From the NCBI RefSeq assembly GCF_900176595.1, contig NZ_LT838813.1:1488001-1552000 (forward strand): 64,000 nt of DNA. Direction: 5' to 3'. The translations under genes were made by a program, and so were the position numbers. Numbering within the stretch: the stretch's first letter is position 1; each line of letters opens with the position of its first letter. The notes under the pieces were generated by a model. The model saw only the letters and a program-made list of their open reading frames with translations. It was not told the DNA's origin and did no database searches. This document shows, piece by piece, positions 46,255 to 55,148 of this stretch. The stretch is from Aquiflexum balticum DSM 16537 (GTDB taxonomy: Bacteria > Bacteroidota > Bacteroidia > Cytophagales > Cyclobacteriaceae).

Positions 46255-48105
46255 ATGAAGAAGCTACTGATCCTTTTCTGTTTTCTTCCAGTAGCTCTTA
46301 GCGCTCAGGAAACTACCTATCGGTATTTCTCCTATACAGAGTTTTTTAAAATGATCGAAGAAGAAAAAGATTCAGTTTTCCGCTTCGAAAATGCCATTAT
46401 CCAACCGGACCTGGAAAAGGATTCCCTTTTCATGCTGAAGCCATTCGGAATACCTGTTCGTGAAGAACTTTTGATTGTAGATAAAGAATTGATTTTAGAC
46501 AATGTTCATTTTCAGAATCCCCTTTATTTTGGTCCGGGGAATTATTCACGGGGATATTTAGCTAAAATCCATTTCACCAAAAATGTAAGCATTCGTAATA
46601 CCGCTGCACTACATTTCAGCAATTGTCAATTTGATGGTCCAGTCCAAATTGCAGGAACTGGATTTTTCTGTTCTTTATTGGACCAACTTGAGCAAGAGCA
46701 ACAAGTCATTGACAATATCCGAATTGAAAATTCCGAGTTCCGCCAAGGTTTATCTTTATTTTTTAATTGCAACTATCAAGAATCCAAAGGAAATACATCT
46801 ATCCAGCTTTCGGAGAATGTATTTTGGCCAAATGATGAGGGAAATATCACTAGGTTAAGAGGAAAAACCAGCCTTTCTGCCATAGGCCACCAATTTGGTG
46901 ATTTTTTAATATATGAAAATGAGTTTAAAGAAGAGGGATTTGTTTTACTGATGACTTCTGGCAACCTGTTGGTAGTCTCCGAAAATAGGTTTGGAAACAG
47001 CCTACTAAATCTTATAACAGGAAGGCCGGAATCAAATTTCTTTCTTGATATCGAAAAAAATGAAATTTTTAAAAAGGTAATTTTTCAGCCAAGTGGATAT
47101 TCACCCAATCAGATAATTGAATTTAGTCAATTTAAGGGTGGGATACGATTTGGAGAATCCTACGGTATGTTCCTTTCTGAACAATACCCAAGGGACTCTG
47201 AAATTAAAAGGCCTACCGAACTAGAACTGTATCACTCGGACAGCCTGCAAAGTTTATACGAGGAGGTTTTTCTTGTAGAAAATCCGGATGCCTATCTATC
47301 CGAAACTACAAATCTGGGAATGCTTTTTAACCACTATAAAAATCTTCATCAAACCAAGTTTGCCAATCAAATTTATATTCGGCTCAAAGACCTAGAAACC
47401 AAAAGACTGGGATTTGAATACAAAGCAGATCCTTCCTTCGACACTTTTTTCACCTGGAAGATCAACCAGTTTCTCAAGCTGTTTTCAGATTATGGCACCA
47501 AGCCCTCCAAAGCCATTGTCTTTTCAGTCTATGTGATTTTTGCATTTGCCTTAATCTATCTCCTTTTCCCAAATTCCTGGGATGCGCATGGTAAAAACCG
47601 GATCGTTGATCGTTACCGATTCTTTTTCAAATACCTCCAGAGAAATGCCGGAATTCATGAAGTCTACCTGGAAGAAAAAAAACTGGATCTCTTAGGCTAT
47701 GAGGAATTCAAATCCATCATCACCAATTCTGAAAAGTCAGTTCCAAGGTTTTTTTCTGTCACTGCCCTTCCGCTCTACCAATGGGCTGTTTCAGGAACGC
47801 AAATCAGTGCTAAAATCCTGAGCAAAGTTGATATTCTAAAAGGAACTTGGGAAGATCTACCGGCTGGCCAAAAAGCTTGGAAGTCCTTTCTATTGGTTGG
47901 GGGATTCTTGATCGCTTTGGTTTATGACCTGCTGATCAAGGTCCTCAATGCACTCATGCTTTCCATCAACACCTTTACCACCTTGGGTTTTGGGGAGATT
48001 CCCATCAAGGGATTACCGCGATACTTGGCGATTATCCAGGGATTTATCGGCTGGTTTATGCTGACAATTTTTAGTGTTTCATTAATTAGCCAACTGTTGA
48101 ACTGA
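46255..48105 (+). CDS. Putative pore-loop ion channel with large periplasmic domain (channel 2)
   Basis: 616 residues. It has a signal peptide (MKKLLILFCFLPVALSAQ) and a periplasmic domain with the same opening as channel 1 (YRYFSYTEFFKMIEEEKDS) but otherwise divergent. The membrane part is almost the same as in channel 3, including KVDILKGTWEDLPA in the cytoplasmic segment and the filter TTLGFGE at 575-581. Divergent sensor plus conserved pore is what one expects if each paralog reads a different signal and gates the same kind of pore (inference). It is separated by one base from both neighbours. Confidence 0.75.
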   Translation: MKKLLILFCFLPVALSAQETTYRYFSYTEFFKMIEEEKDSVFRFENAIIQPDLEKDSLFMLKPFGIPVREELLIVDKELILDNVHFQNPLYFGPGNYSRGYLAKIHFTKNVSIRNTAALHFSNCQFDGPVQIAGTGFFCSLLDQLEQEQQVIDNIRIENSEFRQGLSLFFNCNYQESKGNTSIQLSENVFWPNDEGNITRLRGKTSLSAIGHQFGDFLIYENEFKEEGFVLLMTSGNLLVVSENRFGNSLLNLITGRPESNFFLDIEKNEIFKKVIFQPSGYSPNQIIEFSQFKGGIRFGESYGMFLSEQYPRDSEIKRPTELELYHSDSLQSLYEEVFLVENPDAYLSETTNLGMLFNHYKNLHQTKFANQIYIRLKDLETKRLGFEYKADPSFDTFFTWKINQFLKLFSDYGTKPSKAIVFSVYVIFAFALIYLLFPNSWDAHGKNRIVDRYRFFFKYLQRNAGIHEVYLEEKKLDLLGYEEFKSIITNSEKSVPRFFSVTALPLYQWAVSGTQISAKILSKVDILKGTWEDLPAGQKAWKSFLLVGGFLIALVYDLLIKVLNALMLSINTFTTLGFGEIPIKGLPRYLAIIQGFIGWFMLTIFSVSLISQLLN

Positions 48106-48106
48106 T

Positions 48107-49885
48107 ATGAGGAAACTTATTTTCGCCCTTCTCCTGATTGCCTCCCTTCCCTGTCTTGGCCAAGACAGAACAGAAATGTCTTTTTCTCAATTATTTCAGA
48201 AAATCGACCAATCCAAGGACAGCGTCTTTAAACTCACTCACGCTAAAATCACCTTCGATCCCTTAACTGATCAAAGGTTTTCAAACTCTGATGAACCAAA
48301 AGATTCTATTTTCATCGATAAGGCAGTCGAGCTTAAGGATGTGATTTTTGAAGAACGAGCGAAAATCAATTATATCTCTTTTAAAAGACCGGTCAGCTTG
48401 GTTGAATCCGGTCCGTTCCAAATTCGAAATTGCAGTTTTGCTGAAGGGTTTTCTCTACGGAATTCGGAAAAGTTTGAACTTTTAAAAGAGAGGACAATTA
48501 GTGGTTTATGGTATAATTTATCCAATAATTTATTTCTAGGCTCTGTAGTGGTTCGACTCTTCGGAAATAACCCAAATTCTGTGAACTCTAATTTTTGTCA
48601 ATTGCATTTTAACAATAATACGATTACTACTGATTTAAGGAGAATAGATTTAAATAATGCAATAGTAATGATATTCGGACATGACTTAGTACAAGTAGCT
48701 ATCCGAAAGAATAAAATAGAAGCTATTAATGGAGGGGTTTATTTTGAAGCAATTGGATCTACAAGAAATGCTTTCATAACAGGCAATATCATTCGCTCAG
48801 AGGGGCTATCCATCAAAAAAAATGATGATATGAAAGAGTTTGAATTGAGGGATAACAAAATTGAAAGCCCAATATTTTTGGGTATTGACCAATTGAGATC
48901 AAATTATATTATTGACTGGAAAGACCTAAAGGAAAATTTATTCTCAGGAACCCGGTATTTATTTTTTCATCTCAATTTATACGATTCAGATACAATATGG
49001 AAAACCAATATTTATTCTGAGGAATTTGTCAACAGATACAGAAATACCCATCGAATAGAAAATGAATATGCTTTCAATGCAGAAACCTCCTTATTGGGTT
49101 CATTTCAAAACCATTACTTGGAAAATCATAATAGAGCTTCGTCAAACGCCGTTTTCGTGGCGATCAAAGATTTGGAAACACAGCGTTTGGTCTATTTATA
49201 TCGAGAGGATCCAACCTTCAAAACTTACTTTACCTGGAAGGTCAATCAGTTTCTGAAAATCTTCTCTGCTTATGGAACCGAGCCCGCCCGGGCCATAATT
49301 TTCTCGGTCTATGTAATTTTGGCCTTTGCCCTGATCTACCTTTTCTTCCCCAATTCCTGGGATGCTCACGGCAAAAACCGGATTGTGGACCGCTACCGCT
49401 TCTTTTTCAAATACCTCCAAAGAAATGCAGGAATCCATGAGGTCTATCTGGAGGAAAAGCGACAAGACCTATTAGACTATGAGGAATTCAAATCCATGAT
49501 CACGGATTCTGAAAAGTCTGTTCCAAGGTTTTTCGCCGCTACAGCCCTCCCTCTTTACCAATGGGCTGTTTCAGGTACGCGTCTGACGGCAAAAATCCTG
49601 AGCAAAGTTGATATTCTGAAAGGAACTTGGGAAGATTTGCCGGCCAGCCAAAAAGTCTGGAAGTCATTTCTACTGGTTGGGGGATTCTTGATCGCTTTGG
49701 TTTATGACCTGCTGATCAAGGTACTCAATGCACTTATGCTTTCCATCAACACCTTTACCACTTTAGGTTTTGGAGAGATTCCCATCAAGGGATTACCGCG
49801 ATACCTGGCTATTATCCAGGGATTCATCGGCTGGTTTATGTTGACGATATTTGGTGTTTCACTGATTAGCCAACTGTTGAACTGA
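48107..49885 (+). CDS. Putative pore-loop ion channel with large periplasmic domain (channel 3)
   Basis: 592 residues, the shortest of the three. The signal peptide ends about LPCLGQ. The periplasmic region reads as irregular strands with Asn and Ile ladders (NNNTITT, RKNKIEA), consistent with a beta-helix. The three spans and TTLGFGE (551-557) are present. From about 49340 to the end it is nearly identical in DNA to channel 2, suggesting recent duplication or gene conversion. A DUF6090 gene starts one base after its stop. Confidence 0.75.
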   Translation: MRKLIFALLLIASLPCLGQDRTEMSFSQLFQKIDQSKDSVFKLTHAKITFDPLTDQRFSNSDEPKDSIFIDKAVELKDVIFEERAKINYISFKRPVSLVESGPFQIRNCSFAEGFSLRNSEKFELLKERTISGLWYNLSNNLFLGSVVVRLFGNNPNSVNSNFCQLHFNNNTITTDLRRIDLNNAIVMIFGHDLVQVAIRKNKIEAINGGVYFEAIGSTRNAFITGNIIRSEGLSIKKNDDMKEFELRDNKIESPIFLGIDQLRSNYIIDWKDLKENLFSGTRYLFFHLNLYDSDTIWKTNIYSEEFVNRYRNTHRIENEYAFNAETSLLGSFQNHYLENHNRASSNAVFVAIKDLETQRLVYLYREDPTFKTYFTWKVNQFLKIFSAYGTEPARAIIFSVYVILAFALIYLFFPNSWDAHGKNRIVDRYRFFFKYLQRNAGIHEVYLEEKRQDLLDYEEFKSMITDSEKSVPRFFAATALPLYQWAVSGTRLTAKILSKVDILKGTWEDLPASQKVWKSFLLVGGFLIALVYDLLIKVLNALMLSINTFTTLGFGEIPIKGLPRYLAIIQGFIGWFMLTIFGVSLISQLLN

Positions 49886-49886
49886 T

Positions 49887-50909
49887 ATGATCTCACTCTT
49901 CCGAAAAATCCGCCAGAAACTTCTTTCACAAAATAGAGTCTCTCGATACCTCGTCTATGCCTTAGGAGAAATATTCTTGGTGGTGATTGGAATTTTGATT
50001 GCCTTGCAGGTCAACAACTGGAATGAGGCCAAAAACAATGAGAAGCGTTTTACGAAAATTCTTCAAGAAATCTCTAAAGATGCACAAAGGGACTTTAATA
50101 GAGCTTTTTACATTAATAGGGCTGAATTGGAGGTAGATTCTTTGATTAATAGAGCATTGAAAGGTCAAATCTCTCGTGAAGAGTATACAGCAGACAATCT
50201 TCATCTCTTTTATATGGGATTGCAATACAGTCCTTTTGAGATGCAAAAGACCGCTTTCAAAAAATTGGAAAATTATCCAGGGATCATTCCTGAGAAATAT
50301 GATTCTATTTTGACTGAGATAAATCAATACCATATAGAACTTTCAGGAAGGTATTACACGACCTATGAAAACTTTCGGGAACAGGTCAATCAAAGACATG
50401 AATACCTAGCAAGGAGCTATGAATGGTACGCCCATTTTAGACAGAGAGAAGTCACCGAGGATATGGTTGATTTTTACCTTGAAAATTACCTGTATAAAAA
50501 TTGGCTTACCCGGCATTTATCCGACAACCCTGTGGGTGATCATAGCGAGCTCGAGTTTATCCAAAATCAATCTGTAAAACTGACTCTACAGATCAATAAA
50601 ATACTAGGTGAGAAAGAATTCCCGGAGGATTTTAAAAATCGAATAGGAGAACCAATGCCTGAATCTGAAAAAGAATTTTTAGGAGACTATTTACTGGAAA
50701 AAGAAAGAATAGAATATTCGATCTCACTAGTCAACGGATACCTTTTTCTTTATGATTTCACTCCTTTGAAAAGGGTTGGGGAAGGAAAATATGAGGATTT
50801 ATTAAAGAGATTTTCATTCACCTTTTTCAAGAATGAAGAAGGAAAATTGAGCCTTACTTATTCAGTTAAAAATGAACCTGATGAGATTGCCTTAAAAATA
50901 GAAGACTAA
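49887..50909 (+). CDS. DUF6090-like membrane protein with extended C-terminus
   Basis: 340 residues, about 90 longer than the other type A copies. The N-terminus is standard (MISLFRKIRQKLLSQNRVSR, span, VNNWNE). The extra C-terminal part (from about 250) is charged, ending in a predicted strand-rich segment (GKLSLTYSVKN), possibly a second small domain. It lacks the SSG segment; the corresponding region has MQKTAFKKLENYPGI. It sits between the channel genes and another DUF6090 gene with 1-bp gaps, so it is part of the same transcript. Confidence 0.82.
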   Translation: MISLFRKIRQKLLSQNRVSRYLVYALGEIFLVVIGILIALQVNNWNEAKNNEKRFTKILQEISKDAQRDFNRAFYINRAELEVDSLINRALKGQISREEYTADNLHLFYMGLQYSPFEMQKTAFKKLENYPGIIPEKYDSILTEINQYHIELSGRYYTTYENFREQVNQRHEYLARSYEWYAHFRQREVTEDMVDFYLENYLYKNWLTRHLSDNPVGDHSELEFIQNQSVKLTLQINKILGEKEFPEDFKNRIGEPMPESEKEFLGDYLLEKERIEYSISLVNGYLFLYDFTPLKRVGEGKYEDLLKRFSFTFFKNEEGKLSLTYSVKNEPDEIALKIED

Positions 50910-50910
50910 C

Positions 50911-51678
50911 ATGATATCTTTCTTCCGAAAAATCCGCCAAAAACTCCTTTCCCAAAATCGGGTCACCCGATACTTGGTCTATGCCTTGGGCGAGATATTC
51001 TTAGTGGTGATTGGGATTCTGATAGCGCTTCAGGTCAACAACTGGAATGAGGGCAGAAAACTGAACAAACAAAAAGCGGTTCTTTTGGAAAACCTTGAGC
51101 AGGATTTTGAAGAAAATCAGAAGCGCCTGGACTTGATTATTGGCTTTTTGAACGACCGGGAAAAGTATGCCCGTCATATCCTTGCTCTCTTGGATTCCTT
51201 ACCTGAGAAATTGGACAGTATCCCAACTGTTTTTGCCCTTGAAAGAGCTGGCTTTGTCCACTACTTTAATCCTACCCAACCTACCTACGAGGAGATGAAA
51301 TCCTCCGGGACTCTTAGCCTCATTTCAAACAAGGAACTCAAAAGAGTCATGTCCAGCTACCAGACTTTTTTGGAATACAGCTATCGCATAGAAGAGAAAA
51401 ACAGTGACTTGATCCAATCTTTTGCAGACCGAATTTTGCGATACATGGACCCGGATTTCGGTACGGTAAACATTACTGATAATGAATCCAAGGCTTATGC
51501 TGGAGTACATTTTGATCTGAAGGCCATGTCAAATGACACTGAAATTCACTATCTTCTCAACCTTATTGTCCACAAAAGTATTGTGGAAGCCGGATACAAA
51601 GACCGAATATTTAGACCCAGGCTTAAATATATCCTCGAATTGATCAAAGAAGAAAAGAAAATTGCATCGAATGAATAA
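50911..51678 (+). CDS. DUF6090-like single-span membrane protein (type A)
   Basis: 255 residues. MISFFRKIRQKLLSQNRVTR, span and VNNWNEGRK are followed by a helical region with the family segment EMKSSGTLSLISNKE (about 129-143). It ends inside the beginning of kinase 6 (8 or 17 bp overlap depending on that gene's start). Its presence in the kinase/channel run, far from the main array, suggests DUF6090 proteins work with these sensors (inference from context). Confidence 0.86.
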   Translation: MISFFRKIRQKLLSQNRVTRYLVYALGEIFLVVIGILIALQVNNWNEGRKLNKQKAVLLENLEQDFEENQKRLDLIIGFLNDREKYARHILALLDSLPEKLDSIPTVFALERAGFVHYFNPTQPTYEEMKSSGTLSLISNKELKRVMSSYQTFLEYSYRIEEKNSDLIQSFADRILRYMDPDFGTVNITDNESKAYAGVHFDLKAMSNDTEIHYLLNLIVHKSIVEAGYKDRIFRPRLKYILELIKEEKKIASNE

Positions 51679-54600
51679 AGAAAACACACATACCAAACTT
51701 TTAAAAAAGAGGTTCCTTGTAGGTTTAACCACGCTTTTTCTTCTTGGATCAACATTTTCTTCACAAGCCCAAAATTTCATTTTTAACAACATCACTTCCG
51801 ACGATGGTTTGCCGAGCACTTCGGTTACGGATGTCACTCAAGACACCTATGGTTTTATTTACTTGGGTACCTGGGATGGAGTGTATCAATTTGATGGGAA
51901 AAGCTATAGAAAGATTTACTATGAGGGTCGGTACGTAGAGGCAGATGACAAAGGAGGAGTCTGGATCGAAGCCCAAGAAGGTAACTTAGTTTATTACGAT
52001 TCTAATCGGGACAGTTTAACTTTTTACTTGAATGTTGATTCCCGAAGGCGTTATATCCAGGTCCTTATAGGAAAAGAAGGTGAAGTTTTGGCTGCCACCT
52101 CCAAGGGGATCATGAGGCTAGACCCGGAAAGTCAAAAATTTGTACTCGAACCGGGTCAGGAAAAAGGAAGTGTCTGGGAACTCAATCAGGGCGAAAATGG
52201 AAGGATCAATTTTCTTTTTGCCGCAAAAAACGAAGGTTTTATCAAGATGGGAACTAGAGGTCCCAATGGAGAATTTAGCTATGAACAATTTCCTAAAGAT
52301 GAAAATACTAAGGGGAAGGTGTCCTTTGCTGCTTCTTATCCCACTATCATTCTTCCCTATGGTAAATCAGGGACTGTGCTTCTAAATCTTAACGGATTAG
52401 CTATTCGGGAATCCAATACTGGTCCTTGGACATTTAAAAAAGTCACAGAGCCTGAAATACTTAAAGAAAAGGGCTTTGAAAACGATGCCTCCTACTTACT
52501 TCTGGATCAATTTCTCTGGCTCAATCAACGAAATGCAATCACTAGGATTAATGTTGAAACAGGAGAATCCCTAACCATCCATTCCGGTGCCAATACACAA
52601 AAAGAATTGCTCCCAATGTCCAGCGGTTATGGTTGTAGATTATTTCTGGATCAACAGGGAGTGCTTTGGATCCCCAAATTTGCCTATGGCATCAGTCTTT
52701 TAAATACCTACCAATCAGATTTTGGCCTTTTACGGGACGAAAAAGGAGAGGTGATCCCGGATATTCTTTCTTCTTATGAATTGTCAGATGGGTCATTTTG
52801 GGTAGGCCTGCGGATTTCATTCGATAGGTCTTTGATTCAGTTCTCTTCCGATAGAAAAACAATCCTTCACCGAGTGGGAGATACTCGGACTGACTTAGCT
52901 GAGAGAGCAAGTATTATACGTTTTCCTGGAAAATCTATCGGAACGGAACTCACTCACCCTTATCCATGGGATATTACCCAGACCGCTGATTCGGTACTTT
53001 GGGTGGGAACGGGTTCTCCTGAAGCCGGAAGCGGAGGACTAAACCGAATAGATCCAAAAACCGGGCTGATTACACGATATCGAAATGACCCTGAAGACAC
53101 AACCTCATTAGGCCAAAACTGGGTATTAGGGATTCTTAAAGATCCCAGAGACAAGCTATGGATCAATCATACCGGTGGAGTGGATTTTTTTGATCCGCAA
53201 ACTGAGACTTTTGAACACGTTGTAAAAGATACCTCTCGTTCAGGTTTTAGGGGAGTTTTGATTGATTCCAGAGATAATATCTTAATAGAGGAAGGAGTGC
53301 GAAATTCCTGGCTATTGCTCGATTCCAAAACCAAAGCCATTGTCAAAAAGGGTAAATTATTCGGTCAGGGTTTGGGGGTTATTTTAGCATATCCTTACTT
53401 AGACCAAAAAAGTCGAATTTGGATAGCTTCGGTTAATGGGTTTGGATTTGCCAGTGAGGATTATGATGGGCTAAAATTTTGGCTGACCTATGAAGAATTT
53501 GGCTATCCGGATTTGGAAATCAAGGCATTTAGCAATGACGATCAGGGCAACGTATATTTTGCCAGTTCAGAGGGTATTTTCCAATACAATCCCGAGACAG
53601 GCAAGACTGTCCGGTTTGGCTCAGAACGAGGCCTTCAATCCAATCTTTTTAATACAAAACTGAATAATCGGGGACCTTCAGGAAAAATTTACTTTTCCGT
53701 AAACGGAGGGATGAATGTATTTGATCCCAAGGAACTCAAAACCAATCCATACCCTCCCCAAGTCCTAATTAGAGGTATAACTTTGGACGGTAAAAGCTAC
53801 CAAACCTATTTGGACTCGGCGGACAAAAAACCAAATCATACTATTTCCTCGCTCATTATTCCTCCGGGGATTACCACCCTGAATATCAATTTTGCCACCA
53901 TTCACTTTGGGGGAAATGGAAAAAACAATGCCCAATACCGACTTCTCAACTTTGATGATACCTGGCAGGATGCCGGAATCAGTGGAAATGCTGTTTTTAC
54001 CAATCTACCGGCCGGGGATTGTACTCTCGAAATAAAATCCGTCAATTTGGATGGAATCTGGAATGAAATTCCTCTTCAGATTTCGATAATTGTATTGCCT
54101 CCATGGTATCAAACCTGGTGGGCCTATTTGCTTTACTTTGGCTTATTTGTACTTCTGGCTTATGTATTTATTCAGGAGCAAAGAAGAAGAGCTGCACAAA
54201 AAGAAAGAGAACTGGCAAAGGACAGGGAATTAGCCCAAGCCAAGGAAATCGAGAAAGCCTATTCTGAACTGAAATCCACCCAGGCCCAACTGATCCAGTC
54301 CGAGAAAATGGCATCTCTTGGAGAGTTGACTGCTGGGATAGCACATGAGATCCAAAACCCGCTGAATTTTGTGAACAATTTTTCGGAAGTGAGTGCGGAG
54401 CTTTTGGATGAAGTTAAAGAGACAAGAACCAAGAAACAAGAAACAAGACCAAGGACAGAGGAAGACGAAATAGAGGATGAGATTCTGGAGGATATTAAGA
54501 AAAACTTGGAAAAGATCAATCATCATGGGAAGCGGGCGGATGCGATAGTGAAGGGGATGTTGGAGCATAGCCGGACCGGTTCGGGGGAGAAAGAACTGAC

Positions 54601-55087
54601 CGACATCAATTATCTGGCAAGCGAGTATTTGAACCTGGCTTACCAAAGCTTCAAATCCAAAAATGAAGGGGTCGATATAAAGCTTATCACAGAGCTTGAT
54701 CCAACAATACCCAAAATAGAATTGGTCCGAGCCGATATCGGAAAGGTCTTGTTGAATATTCTCAACAATGCTTTTTATGCTGTAGGGACAAGGCATGTAG
54801 GGACAGTACATGCCCTGTCCCTAGAGCCAATGGTCATCGTTACCACCTCCCCCCTTGAGGGGGGCAGGGGGGTAGAGATTTCTATAAAAGACAACGGCCC
54901 CGGCATACCCTCCTCCATCAAAGACAAAATATTCCAACCTTTTTTCACTACTAAACCCACCGGACAAGGCACAGGATTAGGATTATCCTTATCTTATGAT
55001 ATTGTAAAGGCACATGGGGGGGAAATAAGGGTGGAAAGCCAAATAGGAAGTGGAACAGTATTCACCATTAATTTGCCTTTGACTTAA
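51662..55087 (+). CDS. Regulator-propeller/Y_Y_Y membrane histidine kinase (kinase 6)
   Basis: 1141 residues; the second Met (51671) is an equally good start. Signal peptide ending about SSQAQ, then propeller blades from about residue 40 (TSDDGLPSTSVTDVTQDTYG opens the first), a Y_Y_Y domain (about 730-810), a span (about 818-838), coiled coil, His895, N box, DNGPGIP, F box and GTGLGLSLS. No receiver. The second half of its kinase core is nearly identical in DNA to that of kinase 2, including the palindromic loop insert, so the two have exchanged sequence. Confidence 0.92.
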   Translation: MHRMNKENTHTKLLKKRFLVGLTTLFLLGSTFSSQAQNFIFNNITSDDGLPSTSVTDVTQDTYGFIYLGTWDGVYQFDGKSYRKIYYEGRYVEADDKGGVWIEAQEGNLVYYDSNRDSLTFYLNVDSRRRYIQVLIGKEGEVLAATSKGIMRLDPESQKFVLEPGQEKGSVWELNQGENGRINFLFAAKNEGFIKMGTRGPNGEFSYEQFPKDENTKGKVSFAASYPTIILPYGKSGTVLLNLNGLAIRESNTGPWTFKKVTEPEILKEKGFENDASYLLLDQFLWLNQRNAITRINVETGESLTIHSGANTQKELLPMSSGYGCRLFLDQQGVLWIPKFAYGISLLNTYQSDFGLLRDEKGEVIPDILSSYELSDGSFWVGLRISFDRSLIQFSSDRKTILHRVGDTRTDLAERASIIRFPGKSIGTELTHPYPWDITQTADSVLWVGTGSPEAGSGGLNRIDPKTGLITRYRNDPEDTTSLGQNWVLGILKDPRDKLWINHTGGVDFFDPQTETFEHVVKDTSRSGFRGVLIDSRDNILIEEGVRNSWLLLDSKTKAIVKKGKLFGQGLGVILAYPYLDQKSRIWIASVNGFGFASEDYDGLKFWLTYEEFGYPDLEIKAFSNDDQGNVYFASSEGIFQYNPETGKTVRFGSERGLQSNLFNTKLNNRGPSGKIYFSVNGGMNVFDPKELKTNPYPPQVLIRGITLDGKSYQTYLDSADKKPNHTISSLIIPPGITTLNINFATIHFGGNGKNNAQYRLLNFDDTWQDAGISGNAVFTNLPAGDCTLEIKSVNLDGIWNEIPLQISIIVLPPWYQTWWAYLLYFGLFVLLAYVFIQEQRRRAAQKERELAKDRELAQAKEIEKAYSELKSTQAQLIQSEKMASLGELTAGIAHEIQNPLNFVNNFSEVSAELLDEVKETRTKKQETRPRTEEDEIEDEILEDIKKNLEKINHHGKRADAIVKGMLEHSRTGSGEKELTDINYLASEYLNLAYQSFKSKNEGVDIKLITELDPTIPKIELVRADIGKVLLNILNNAFYAVGTRHVGTVHALSLEPMVIVTTSPLEGGRGVEISIKDNGPGIPSSIKDKIFQPFFTTKPTGQGTGLGLSLSYDIVKAHGGEIRVESQIGSGTVFTINLPLT
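54783..54871. repeat. In-frame palindromic elements in kinase 6 (N box to G1 loop)
   Basis: A GTAGGGACA unit appears twice ahead of ACATGCCCTGTCCCTA (54783-54822), giving a longer version of the kinase 2 element (GTRHVGTVHALSL against GTGHALSL). CCTCCCCCCTTGAGGGGGG (54847-54865) follows. The partial duplication shows expansion within the loop. Confidence 0.7.
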
Positions 55088-55148
55088 CTTGATAGGGGAC
55101 TTGCCCTTACTGATAATTTAATTGATTATTTAAAGAAAAAATAAATCC

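Noticed and set aside
54230-54811. Long minus-strand open frame across the kinase 6 core, with near copies opposite kinases 1-5 (for example 35299-35883, 38025-38444)
   Set aside because: The antisense frames recur only because the sense DNA of the kinase cores is almost identical. They have no start context of their own and carry the codon pattern of the sense gene.
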